Positions 1-13,395 of a stretch of DNA of 64,000 nt are shown here, piece by piece. The DNA is taken from the NCBI GenBank assembly GCA_022393335.1, contig JAJEKB010021213.1, positions 346,350-410,349 on the forward strand, written 5' to 3'. The notes under the pieces were generated by a model. It searched no databases, was not told where the DNA came from, and saw nothing but the letters and a program-made list of their open reading frames with translations. The DNA comes from Macrotrachela quadricornifera. Taxonomy: Eukaryota > Rotifera > Eurotatoria > Philodinida > Philodinidae. The stretch's first letter is position 1, and the number at the start of each line of letters is the position of its first letter. Made by a program: the position numbers and the translations under genes.

Positions 1-3000
1 CAACTTTAAATGTCCAATTCATTCTTTTACTTTCTTATAATCAAGTACTCATTTGCCTTGTTTCTATATCATTGGTTACAAGGAGGTTCTCATAGGACAT
101 TATATATATTAGTATACAACATTGACTAAATATTCATGGAAACTATTCACAAGAGAATTCTGTCATATTCAATAAAATGAGTTTTTGGTACTCAATTTTT
201 ACAATTGATTGTATAAGAGATACTTGGAAAAAAAAAAGAAATTTCTCGAGAAAAAAGAAAAAAGAAGAAAAACTTTCTTCTTGTAAACTGTCAAGTCTGG
301 ATACACGGATTGACAGACTGAAATAACCAAAAAAAAACAGAAACAAAAACTAGAAGACAAAGAACAGAGGAAAATACATATTAAAGGGGTATGGTGAAAA
401 TTTCTACGAATCAAAATTGATTTTAAATTTTCGTTAGCAATTATAAAAGAATATTTATATCATTTTCTTTATATTATAAATAGAACTAATGAATACTTTA
501 AATTGTACAAAGAGTTTTAAAAAATATATAAATAATATGATTTTATCATAAGAAGACGCCATCTATCGATTACGTAAAACATCTGATCTATTAAAAAGCA
601 TTACATATATTAAACTTATATACTCTTTCTCTAATACGAACCTTTTTATTATCATATTATAAAATATAAAATTCTGTAAGATTTGTCAACTATACCTGAA
701 TGTAATTTCACTTTAAATTTCTATAAAATATATAGTCATATTTAAATAGAAGTACACTATTTTTTGCCATTTATTTATATTTTTTTAAAACAAATCTGAA
801 ATGTATTCGATTGTTAATTGAAACCATCTGCGTCATGTTAAGTAATATGAAACAACAAGACTCTGTATGAAAAAAGACTTAAAAATAAATTCTATGACCA
901 ATTTATTTCTGGATTTTCATTTGTATACAAGTTAACGAATATTTTGTGGGGTGGGTATGTCATAACAAATAGAGACATTTATTTCAAGCTTAGAAATGAT
1001 GCATATGTAAAAAGTATGTCTGATACAAGTATTTTGTTGATATGTTTATTTCTATAGTCATTATTAATATGTTTGTAGAAGTAGAATTATGTATTTAGTT
1101 TCAACTCACATCTCTATTCGTGGTAATACGATAATCAGTTTATTCTGATCAATTATAATTGTCAGCAGCCCTACGTATATATCAATCATGATGTGTTGTT
1201 TGTCAAGGATTTCTTCAATGATTTTTCTGTTTCTCTTGACATGCCTATATAGCTCCTATATACTCTAACTTTAATTCAGATATGTAATAGGACAATATGT
1301 TTTAATTTAATGAAAGATAAATTAAAATAATTTTATTTTTAATATTGACAATAAAAAAAGTCAAAATAGATCAGATTATTATAGTTAGAAATTTATTAAT
1401 TATATTCCATTTCGTAGTATTGATAGGCATTAACATACAGATATGTATTCTACCAATGATGAACATATTTGTTCGAAAGTTTTATTATATTGTCGTCATT
1501 ATAAATAATAAATTTCCAGCTACGACATTTTGATTTATTCTATAATTTTTATTTTTATTATTAATTTAAATGAGACGTTACGAACGATGATAATTCAAAA
1601 GATATGCACATATCTCAGAATCAAGACTGGCAAAGCAAATATTATAAGAAGCAATGTAGATTCGGATATAGTCTAAGATCATATCCGGACTTAATCCGAC
1701 AATCAATGGCATTATAATTTTTCAAATTATTGTTTTTTATATAGAAATATAGAAGTGAAAAAGCAATATGATTGTATGAAAATCTTTCGGTAGATGATCA
1801 CAAACCATATGATGAGCCATTTAAATATTTGAAAACCAAGATAAATTATTAAAAAGGTGAAAATGAGTTACTTGAATGGGCAAAACATTCGTCTAAACAT
1901 TGTCTTTTGCTCATAGTATACCTGATACAGAAGATAATTGATATGTTGGTCTAACAATTTTTCCAATTACAATATAGTAGAAAACAAGAAAGGAAGAACA
2001 TGACTGTATCAAACTGAGTCACAATGTAACAGATTGTGTCGATCGGATGATTTTTATATAAAAGAACAAGCGCTTCTATATATATAAAAAAAAAGAGTAT
2101 ACAATCGCTAATACTTCGTTCAACGGGATGATACCACTAGGACGTAATCGATAATGTGGTCATAATCCTGTGATTCGGTTAGATGATCATCCGATAAACG
2201 TCATATAGGAGTGAAGAACAAAGGATGAGGGTGAAGCATGCATTAAAGTGAAGAGTGAACAAATGAAACAAAATATGAAGAGAATAATCGATTATAGGTG
2301 CTTTCTTGATGTAGACTTAACAATGTAACCAATAAATATACTGTTAAATTAATATCGAATAATTTCCAGCAATCGAATCTGAACCCACTCTCTTCAAAGT
2401 CGCTATTTCAACTAATACGTGAAGATAAATAAACATTGTCATTACATAAACGTGCTTTGTTCGTTTCAGCTATCAACTGTATATGAATATACGTATGTGT
2501 ATTAATACAAACTCTTGAACCCTAGTGAACTACCGTAGAGAGCTGATAATCAATTCCTTCATTATTTATACATGGAAAGAGAAAGTCTACTCGGGCTTTT
2601 TATGCAGCATAGGAGGTTGATCGTCATTATTTATGGTAAACTCTAAGTATAATTACTTGCCACATATAATCAGAACAATTTCACTTTGAATTATTTTGGT
2701 TACATCTATTATTAAGAAGTAAATATTGAAAACAAAATTGATTTATTCACTCTTATTTAGATATGTCCATTATCGCGAAGAAGATTGGTTTTTCTATCTT
2801 AGAATATATTGACACTGATTCCGTAAAATTATTATCTGTTCTTTGTGTACTTTCGACTCGTATGTAATACATTCATTCTCAATTTAAATTGGCTATGCAA
2901 ATATCCCAATAAGAATAATAATCACAAAAAAAAACTTGTTTTTTTAAATATTTATTTACAATAAAAGCAGATAAAATATGACATTCAAAAAGCAAATTTT

Positions 3001-3440
3001 ATTGACCGATGTGTACAAAAAAAGCGACAACAAACGACTAAGAAAGAAACAGCGAGCTTCGGCTCATCGAAATCCTTACAAATATTATTAGAAATTAATA
3101 CAATTACGTTAGAAAACTACTTTGAAATCTATCTACCATCAATTATCACATTTCCTTTTTACAATTTCAATAATAGTTTGGATTACGATTTGATAAAATC
3201 AATAGACTATACTTAAAGATTTGTTTTCGTACTTCACAATATCGATAACTATATTTTTCATTGAAAATTTTCGTGGAGAATAAATTATTACAAAGTTGAT
3301 CATATTAAGAAACTAATTTTTGTAGAAAAGATAAATCGTTTTTCATTTATCTATGAAAAAAGTTAGCTAATTACATCCGATGAAAGTTTGAACCTTTACT
3401 ATCACAGCTGAATAAATTATGAAATAACGTAAACTTCTAG
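1..3440. other. AT-rich stretch, no recognisable gene
   Basis: Reading frames are short and low in complexity on both strands, and no protein motif, tRNA fold or transposon end was seen. A small hairpin-like segment lies near 2065-2085. I see nothing else to annotate. Confidence 0.5.
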
Positions 3441-3456
3441 GATTTGTTATTTGCAG

Positions 3457-3653
3457 ATCTCTCTATAAATTCCGCGAGACATCTTGTTATCGAACAGAAG
3501 AAAGTAGACATACCGATAGATTCTCTAAAAAGAGGAAGAAGAGGGCCTAAACTTTTCTCAGCACTAAAAGAAAATCAAGGAATTAGTGATAATCTCTTAC
3601 TCTTTGATGTCTTATTGAAATTAATAGTAATATATGTAGAAAAAAAAATTTAA
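3457..3653 (+). other. Possible orphan exon, unrecognised
   Basis: An open stretch of about 65 codons begins right after a plausible acceptor (TTTGCAG, ending at 3456) and runs to a TAA at 3651-3653. The middle is basic (around RGRRGPK). I recognise no family, find no partner exon, and the acceptor may be coincidental, so this is only a candidate. Confidence 0.12.
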
Positions 3654-3892
3654 TATTCTATTTTTTAAGATTCTTGAACTCCATACATAATTGAAGTCTC
3701 TCAAAGTTCCGACATCTGCTGTTTTCTTCTTGGAGACGAACGAATAAAATATAATATTAGCAAAGCATAGCAAAACGTATCTTTTAAAAGCATTTATATT
3801 CTTGTAGAAGAAGCGCAATATTAGTTGGATTATAAGAAAAGCCGATAAACTTTAGTCAAAGATTCAATTTTCAAATTATGATGTAATTACTT

Positions 3893-6800
3893 CTATCCAG
3901 TATTGAAACTGATCGATCCTGGACCTTGAGCAATGATTGAAAACCGTCCAGTTACAGAAGGTGAATCTGTTGTTGCAACCAAAGTATAATTTGATCCGGT
4001 ATCAAACGTCATAGTAAACATAAATTGATAAGAACCACCACTTATACTATTTGATACTATTAAATTTTGATTTATGGCAGAAGGATTGAAACTGCTATAT
4101 ATATATCCATACATGTACAGGTTACTATCAGATCTAATTATATAAAAACCAGAAATGGATATATTCATTCGAATGGCTTCATAATAATATAGTAAACGTG
4201 AGCATGATCCTGCGCGACAGTATGTTCTACTCGAAGTAGTCAAAGCTGATGAATAATTTGATCGCACGTTCCATGAGTTCACTAAATTAAAAAAATAATA
4301 TTATGATGGTCAATAATGAATAAATGTGAGTCAAATTTTAGTATTGAATGTGTTATAAATGATGAGACCTCATTAAGACTAATAGTTAACAGTGGATGTT
4401 AAATATTTCAAAGAAAATGAATTTCTTAGTATTTCTTTTAATGTTTACTGATCCAGATTTTTTTTAAAATAAATATTCATCTTTCAAATCTTTACGAAAC
4501 GACATGATTTTTTTTAATTGATGTAAACAAATTCTATGATTTTGTAAAATAGCTTCTTGTCGAATAGTTTTCTCTATGCTTTCTAATTCTTTGGCAAGAA
4601 TGTCTTTCAATATTACTTTTTTCTAATTGAAAGATTGAAGAAATTCATTCCTAAATACAATAATCTAGTAAATTCAAATCTCGATTATGTAAGGCGGTGA
4701 ATGATCTTCAACAGTGGAAACAGGAAAAGTTATTCTAATTCCATTGTTAGATTAACTAATGAAGTGCACTTTTACACTGTCTTATTTAGAATTTTCAGCT
4801 TTTTTCCAAGGAACTTGTTTTCATATTTAGGTACCACGGAAAGCATATTTTGGATGTATTAATCATGATCTGATGTTCTTTGTTTAAAAAAAAATCATCT
4901 CTGAAATAAATACCTAACTTGCTTTTTTGTACATTTTTACTTTTCACTTTAAATTGAATACAAGAAATACTTGAATATTTAAAAAAAAAAAGTCTGAATC
5001 AATAAATATTAACAGCTATTTGATATTGGATTTTTTTTGAAAAAATTTAACATTTTTTAAGTAAAAATACGTGTTTATTTAACTAAAATGCATAATCTAA
5101 CACAACATTTTTCACACTTATACCTTGTATATTTGATCAATATTTCACGTCTTGTATTATGAGAGTAATATATAATATGTCCTCTGAATAACTTTTTTTG
5201 AGGAAGTCATAATTGATCGAAAATGTCTAACTAATAAATATAGTGATAAATCAATTAATAGTCTTACAGGAGAGATATATATATCATTCTATATTTTCAG
5301 AAATACTCGGAATGATATATGCCTCATGTCTAGTGCCAAAGGTTTTAATAAATATGATAGTAAAGTATTGAGAAACTCATTATTCCTTCAACATCCGATA
5401 TATTGGATTCTTACTTGTTATATTCATTCGAATAAAATTAACTAATGCTGGACCAGTTGCAACGATTGCGAAGGGGGCCCCAAGATCAGTCACCGATATT
5501 GTTACGACTAAAATATACCGTATTGAAGTCTGAAGATACAATCCCATCCGAAATTGATCATTTCCACCCCCATTGTAATCATATCTAAGAATATTTGCTG
5601 CTGGAACATTAGGATCAAAATTATTCTCATATAAATAGCCAAGTACCATTGTAAAACTCTGGGATCCAATAGTATAAGTTCCAGACACTGATGCATTAAG
5701 CTGGATGGCATGAAAATATTTTAATGAACCGTAACAATTAGTTGTTGGACAATATATTTGACTAGAGTTAGCAAACATAGAAAAGTATCGTGATTGAACT
5801 CCTGTTGAATTGCCTATAAACAAAAATATACAAAAAAAACTTTTTATGATTTAAATAGAAAGTACTGGATAATTGATGTTTACAATATTATATTTGACAA
5901 GAATAAAATCAAGTGTCATTTGTACATTTATTATCATATCCTTTTAAAATTTTCTGTTATATCAAAAATTTGGTTCTAAGATCCTTTTCCAAAGATCTAA
6001 AAACGAATTTTATCTTTTATTAAAATGTTTTCTATCTAATCTAATAGAATTTGCCGCATTGATTATGAATATTATACTATTTATTAGAGTGTGATCTAAT
6101 AATAGAAAATATAAAGATTACTTTAATTCAGATTCTTTTAGGACTTTTTCATTCATATAAAACTGATGTTCAATACTACACATTTTTCTAGTCTATAGAT
6201 TGTCTCGGAAAAATCTCAATCATTTCTTAAAAAGATAATGTAAATAATAATATGCAAATTCGAGTCCGAAAAATCTTCAATAGTTTTTATTTGTTTAATC
6301 AGATTAGATAAAAAAAATTTTAAATTTTTTATTCAATCTATAAGGATGTATCTAGATTCAAAATATTTTCAAGTCAAATTTCAAATTTTTAATAAAAGAA
6401 AATATTTCATAGGAGTATTCAATAAATCTATAAGTGTTATCTGATTTTAATTTCGTGAAACGAAAAATATTTAATCTACTAATCATTCTCTCACATATAG
6501 ACACACAAATTTCGTTTTTCAAATATTTTACGATGACTATCTGGAAAGCTTAATTTACTATGTTGATCACTATATAATGGATAAGCAGTACGAATAGAGT
6601 TACTAAACTATATATACAGTTTTAAATATTAAATTCTAAATATAAAAAAATTTTAGAAGTTGAAGTTTTTAGATAAAGTAAAGAATCATTTTTACATCTT
6701 ACTAATATATTAATTATTAAATAGAAATTCAAATGAATTAAGTTTTATACTCATAAGAAAAAAATCGACAACTAATTTCAAGCTTTTACTTTCACTTTTT

Positions 6801-9800
6801 GACTACACATAGGTCGCAATGAGACTTAGAAAACTCTCGAAGTATTCGTGTACATAAGTCTTTAGATTTTTTTTTTCATTATTCTGTAGGCAGTGGTTTA
6901 TGAATGTAGAATAATCGATATATTCGTTACTATCACAAAAAACAAAGTATTATTAAATCTAAATACTAAGCAATAATTGAAGAACGATTGAAATAAGGGG
7001 AAAATCCAAAATGAAAAAGTCTTATTGTTCACAATATAGTTTTGATAAAATGTCGAGAACAAAGAGCCATAGGCACGAATAGTTCAGGGTTTTCTTAATT
7101 TCACTAAGATCTATGTGTAGTCAAAAGATGAAGGAAAAAGCTCGGAATCATGTAGTGATGTTTTTTCGTTGATAACAAGTTTTATAACACAAAAGTTCTA
7201 GAAATCATGAATATTTCTTCGACAGTTTCATTAAATTATTTTTTCGTAGGATCTCGAAATAATTTGTGAAAAATTCGGTTCAATCAAGAAAGCGTTGTGA
7301 AATATATTGAAATCTTACTTGATATACTACTTGGCGTAAAAATTATCGATGCTAAACCAGTAAATACGATTGAATATGGTCCTAGCACATTATCGTGTTC
7401 TGTTGATATAACCAAAATGTACTTTATAATGGGTTGAAGAGAAATTTTGTGTCCCATTTGACAATTTACAACGTTCTGCACATCGTATTTGATTAAATTG
7501 ACAAATGGAAAAGCGGGATTAAAAATGTTTCGATATATAAATGCCATTAAACCCATATCGCCATAGCACTTAATACCGTAAACTCCAGAAGTGGACACAT
7601 TGAGTTGTAAGGCTTGATAATGATGCATTGAGTTTGGGCAACTGCCTTTTAGGCAATAAACTTCATTCGACCTGGTGAAAGCAGATGAGTAATTCGACTT
7701 CACTACCGATGGATTATCTTGTCGAAAAAAAAAATAAAAATAACAGTTTTAAGAATTCAAAAAAACAATCGAAATATGTTAAACAAATTTTTCAATATTT
7801 TTTCTGATTGTCCTATGATTATAATCATTATGTGTTGAATTAGTAGATTGAATATAATAGATCGAATAAAAACAAAACAGAACTGTCATATAATATACAA
7901 AGCTCAAAGTATCGAAATTAATTTATAAGAAATTTTCAATTTGTTACAGGGATTTCATTGTTAATATCAAATCATAAATTATTTTTGAATGTTACTAAAA
8001 TGATAATTGTTAAATACAAATCCAGATATCAAAAGTTTTTGTACTGAATGCGTTATTAATTAATGATAACTGTTGAGATAGATTGCTCGCAACAGTTAAT
8101 TTTTAAAATTAATGGATTGAAAGGAAATCAATCTTTTAGAAATATAAGTTATCATAACTATACGAAGTTTGTCTGATCTGAAAATCACTCATAAATATAT
8201 TGATTTCTTACTTGTTCCACTTATTGATAAAAAAGTAACTGATTCTGGACCAGTAATAGTGGTGGAGAATAATAACGCTGTCTCACCCACATTTGTTGTT
8301 ACAACCAAAATGTATGGCGTTAAAGATTGAAGGAAAATGTTTAATCTGAAGTCATTATTGTTACCAGAGTCATCATCTTCTGCGAGTAAATTTTCAGCTG
8401 GATTGTTTGGATCAAAAGTATTAGTATATATATATCCATATGTAGCCCCTGTACTACTGCATTCAATGATATAATTTCCAGACGCTGAAATACTCAGTTG
8501 AATAGCATCATAATAAAATAACGGTTCGTAACTATAGTGAGTATACTCGAGACACGAGTCTGTTCGACAATACATATCACTGAAGATATCTAAGGCTGAT
8601 GTGTAGTTAGATGCTACGATTGTTGAATTACCTATTGTATAGAAATAGAATAGTCATTTTCAAACGATCTAAAAATCAATAAAATCGAAGGAGTAGAACT
8701 TCAAATTTCATTATGTGACTTCTCTATGATTTGTACACTTACTGATTTATTCATTAAAATAAACATGATGTTTTAGATAAGAAAGAAAGAGGGCTGCTCT
8801 ATGGATTTGTTGTCGAGTTTGCATATTATTTTGTATATGAAATATAAAAAAAAACAGAAATACAACTTTTGATTTTCTACTTCGAATAAAACGATGTTTA
8901 AATTATTAGTTAAAAAGATTAGATATCATTGATTCAAATTAAAGCTCTCATTGACAATCTATCAAATTCAAGATGTGAACTGATCTTGGCATAATCGGAT
9001 CAAAATATTAAAAAATTCTTATACTCTTTGGAAAAAAAGTTGATGGGTCAACATTAATTGCTTTGGGAATTTGTGTTAGTTATAGGAAGTATACAGTAGC
9101 AAGTGTGTACAGAAGAATAAATCAGAGTTCCGAATGTATTAATGGAATAGTGCTGAATTTGTTTTACGATATGAATTGAAGATATTTTCTTCTAGTTTTT
9201 GTTTTGTAAATGAATAACATACTAGGACTACATTTTAATAAGTGAGAAAATATTTTCATACAATATATCAAACGATAGGGCATCATTTAATAAAATAAAT
9301 TAACTGTTTAAGAATATTGTAAATGCATAGATTTACTGAAGTTCTAAAGTTCAATACGAATGGATAATATCAAAATTTATTAGTTTGTAACGTTGAATTT
9401 CTGACAGCACACTTGAGTATATGTTTCCATTTTTTAAAATCAAATAAAACTAAGTTGTAGGTTTTATACTATGTCACTTTTGGCTCTTAAAATAGTTTAG
9501 CAAAATTCTTCTAGCCTTGTCAAATATGTATAGGAGAATATCATAGATAAAAAACACGGGAACATATTAGCGGTCATTTTTCTGAAACTATTTACCTGAC
9601 TACTGAAAAAAAGTTTCTTAACCGTTAACTAACTTTATATTCTATATATTAGAATTTATTCATAATTGCCGATATCAGTACTTCATAATCTATCTGTTTA
9701 GCATTAATTTAGTATTTTGTTGAATGTGTATAAAACTATACCAGTGATTCAATGAAACGTGCTACAGTTATATATCTTTACATGTTTTCCATTTAGATGA

Positions 9801-12800
9801 TATTTCGATTTAATTTTTTTAGTTGAAAATATGTTGATCAACCTAATGAGAATCAAGAATATACTACTTTAAAACGGTCTTATCAAAATGAAACAGACTT
9901 GAAAAGTCGATCTCTAGTACCTTTCCGTTCTTCACTCAATAAATGAATGTTACTAAACATAATAAATTGCAAAGTACTCATTGTTCACTTTCACAAAAGA
10001 AAAAACAGATACGTTCAAAACTAGATTTGAACTATATTTCCGAGATGTTTTGTCACAGATATCTTCTGTAATAACGACATATATAACACATCAATATTAG
10101 CATGTGAACTCGAAATATTGAAAGAACTCAATTAAAAGTCGTCTGATTTTTCTCACTCTGGAAATATTATAAAATGGAACTGCCTTAGTAATGTACAATA
10201 GTCTTGATGCTGATTTACTGAGATCTTGTCCAGTTTTTATATAACAACTTAAGAACGAGTTTGCTGAAAGATCAACCAACTGTTATATAGAACCTGTCAC
10301 CACTGAATTGATAAATGTCGTATCTTCAGCTTTTCTTCATCTCTGTTCCTTGTTACGAGTTAGAAACGGTCTCAAAAGGTATAGAAAAGATCTCTTTATA
10401 AAGTGGGCTATGTATATGATGGGTATCCGAGAGGCGTTGAATTCGATTTGAATTTTGAAAAGATCCAAACTAAACTCATCTCAGGTGTGTACGATGGCCT
10501 TTAGTGATTGATAACGTCCGCACTAGATGAAGAGTCCTTGTGATTCATCAGTGAAATTTTGTTAGTAATTTACCTCGAATCTTTTCGTACCATAATGTTT
10601 TTCAGAAGTCAATCCAGTTTCTGAGACCACTTTAAATTCTGCATTCTTTAAGACTTTTCGTTACTAGCAGCAAAAAATAGACATGAAGAAAAGCTTAAAA
10701 TACGATTAAAATGTGAAAAAAGTCATTTCTTTTCGTATTTATCATCTACCTCCAAAAAATGGAGAATTATAATCTTCGGCACTTTTCTCAAGCACATCAG
10801 AAAATGGTAATATTTTAGACTCATAAATTAGCAGATGTATACTACTAAAGTACCTTCATTTTTTAATGTTTCTAGGATAAGGAAAAATCTGATGAGTCAT
10901 GATCAGCTCTTTTAAGTATGAAAACATTTTCAATTTGTTACAGTGGTCTGAATTTTAAGATGAAATTATCAATTAGTTTTGTAGATTGCTAATAGGATAA
11001 TGGTTAAATAAAAATACAGAGAAGTCCAATTTTTGTGTTAAGTATTTTATTAATCAGCGAACGTCGGTCAGATTAGGTGTTAGTAGTAGCTTAATTTCAA
11101 GATCAATGAAATGAAAAGAAACTGATATTTTGAAAATATGAATTTTTTTGTATAACTAGTAGCAAATGTCAAAATATTCGAGTTCATTTAATCAAACTTA
11201 CATATTTGAAATTATACTGAGTTATTCTTTTGAAATTTTTTGTTTAGTCGAAGAAGCACACTCAAACATAATGAATTCTTACTTGTTATATTTATTGGTA
11301 AAAAAATAATCGATGCCGGTCCAGTTGTAATGATTGAAAATGATCCTGTGACATTAGTATTATATGTTGTTGTAACCATAATATACTGTGTCTGAGTATT
11401 GAGTAAAACTTTTATTCGAAATTGTCTATTACCACCAGTATCATCATTTGATGTCAATAAATTTAGTCCCGGGAAAACAGGATCAAAAGCATCATGGTAT
11501 ATATAACCGTAAGTATCCATACTACTATCACTTACAATAGTATAATTTCCAGCTATAGATACGTTCATTTGAGAAGTTTCATAGTAATAGATTAAAGTTG
11601 GAAAACCATTTATACGATCATACATTTGACTAGAAGTAGCCAAAGCTGATGTGTATCGAGATCGCACGATTGATGAAGCAACTATTGACAGAATAAAAAA
11701 GAAATAAACGTTATCTGAAAGTTTTAATTTTATAATATTTGTGCCGCTGCTATTTTGTCATGGTGATGCGCTGTATATAGTATCCATAATGTTGTGCTCG
11801 TCCATTCTTACTCGGTAATTTTTTCCGAATCAGTAACGACTTATTGAACTAAAAATTTAACTACATTAAGAGCTATAGGTATTACAGCATTGACTCATTT
11901 TAATTCAATCCAAAAACGGCGCGAGCAGGGAGGAGATGGGGGTCATCTTCGTACCTTTTGAAAATATGAGTGGTATTTTCTTCGATTTGGAGCTAGATTG
12001 TCTCCGGTTTTGCAGTATACCAGTTCCAGTGGGAAGCTATACTTTCTCCGATTTTGCGGTAAAATAGTATAGGGCCCGGTGGAAAACCGAGTAATGAGCA
12101 AAAAAAAAGGTCTTCAGTGTGTCGTTTCTGCAAAACCTGGGTCTAAAAAAACGGAAAATTTTCCTGAAAACATTAGCTGTTCACGGCTGCAAAAAAATTT
12201 TTTCTCCTGTCTTCGTTTTTGACTTCTACCCCCCTGCTTCAACCTCTTGGCGCCGTCCCTGATTCAATCCAGTAATGTAAAACTTGAAAGTTGAATTCAA
12301 CTATTGCTTCAATCATTGAACTATTTCGTTCAATTAATCAAGTTTCTACTCACACGTCTATCTATGTAACTTCTTCATTACTTATTTACTTGCAAATGAC
12401 TGTGTAACTAAACTGACACTCTCATATATATATATATATACATAGATGTAAACGTCCACGCAATATTCATCCGTGGACGTCTATCTGATGCACTCATGCA
12501 CAGGTGAAGCTGGAAGTCCAAAAATACAGAACAATGGACCCAAAAGTCTTAAAAAACAGAGCAAAGTGCCAGAGACTAGATATGATGAGATGCATTTCGT
12601 ATGTTTTCATCATGTGTGAATATCGGATCCACAATTGGTAACCTCATAGGAAACAATCATATCCTAGGTTCGTTAAGAAAAAATATTCCAGGAGGAAACT
12701 ATCAGATTTTTTCCTCTAAGTTTTCTCCCCTTTTCTGTCGGATATAACAGGAAAGAAAGCAGAGAAATCCCAGGAAAACTCCGGAACCGCTCGTTGCCTT

Positions 12801-13395
12801 GCCGTATTGTTCGATCTGCGAAGAGATGTCACTAAAGCATCTATCATGAACTATAATCTTAGTGGTACTCAGAATCTTTTATATATTGAATTAATTAAAT
12901 ATAAATAATTTTTCTGTCATGAATTTCTACAGTCTAAACTTCATAAAATATCTTAATAATCATAAAATGCCTCCTTTCCTTATTATTCATCAGGGAATAT
13001 TTAAGAATAGTGTTATCAATAAAAACTCTAAAATTTCGTGAGTTTGGAAAGAACTATGAAACAGAAATTCTCTTTCATCAAAAGAATACGAACATATTTG
13101 TGTATCTAAAGCAATAAAATGACAAAAAACAGTGAAAATAATACATTTTTCTGTTTTTCTAAAATTTGTCATTACCATTATCTGTTGTTGGCTCGGTTGA
13201 AGCACTTCCTGGTATTGCTGTTTTATATATAGAACAAGTAAAATTAAATATTCATATAATCGTAAAGATAATCTTACTTGTTAGTGCAGCCTTATTTTCT
13301 TTTGCCCAAGGATGAATAACAGTTACAACAATAATAGCTGCAACTACTGTGATGAAAAATGCAAATAATAAGATAACTTTTATGTTGAAATTCAT
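3893..13395 (-). CDS. Membrane-anchored or secreted protein: Thr-rich linker plus five tandem beta-rich domains (7 exons)
   Basis: My exon model on the minus strand is 13395-13278, 13217-13176, 11681-11283, 8631-8212, 7717-7319, 5813-5415 and 4281-3893 (TAG stop). All junctions are GT-AG. The exons sum to 2166 nt, exactly 722 codons, so about 721 residues. Exon 1 encodes MNFNIKV followed by about 20 hydrophobic residues (signal anchor or signal peptide). Exon 2 is a 14-codon Thr/Ser/Pro-rich linker. Exons 3-7 each encode one copy of a domain of about 130 residues with conserved S-x-Y-x-S-A near its start, YCxxxxC, SGxYxI, YGYIY, a Gln/Asp-Phe-Arg strand, YxLVVTT and a closing GP-x-S-x-x-F. 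The fold looks like a beta-sandwich, loosely like bacterial PPC domains; that comparison is inference. All six introns are phase 1, so each repeat is a portable symmetric exon. The first repeat lacks both cysteines of YCxxxxC. The second has a 7-residue insertion just after that pair. Function is unknown; a surface or extracellular role is likely. Confidence 0.8.
4282..5414 (-). other. Intron of the five-domain gene
   Basis: The 1133-nt intron lies between repeat exons 4 and 5. It is AT-rich with homopolymer tracts and shows no recognisable element. Confidence 0.6.
5814..7318 (-). other. Intron of the five-domain gene
   Basis: The 1505-nt intron between repeat exons 3 and 4 is AT-rich. I saw no extra repeat-domain copy in it on either strand. 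Confidence 0.6.
8632..11282 (-). other. Large intron of the five-domain gene
   Basis: The 2651-nt intron is the longest in the gene and separates repeats 1 and 2. The reading frame at 10097-10279 shares none of the domain's motifs. No transposon ends were recognised, although its length would allow an old, unrecognisable insertion. Confidence 0.5.
11911..12261. mobile_element. hAT-type MITE, 351 bp, with 8-bp target duplication
   Basis: The element lies in intron 2 of the five-domain gene (11682-13175). It is flanked by a perfect 8-bp direct repeat ATTCAATC at 11903-11910 and 12262-12269. Its ends are inverted: CAAAAACGGCGCG on the left and the complement of CAGGGACGGCGCC on the right. An 8-bp duplication with CA-starting ends is the hAT signature. 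It has no coding capacity and is much richer in GC than its surroundings. Confidence 0.85.
12424..12480. repeat. AT dinucleotide run plus short hairpin
   Basis: A (TA)n run at about 12424-12441 is followed by ACGTCCACG at 12452-12460 and its complement at 12472-12480, giving a 9-bp stem with an 11-nt loop. It could be a transposon-end remnant; no function can be assigned. Confidence 0.5.

Noticed and set aside
3041..3070. GAGCTTCGGCTC hairpin as a terminator or RNA gene
   Set aside because: The stem is very short and no RNA family features surround it.
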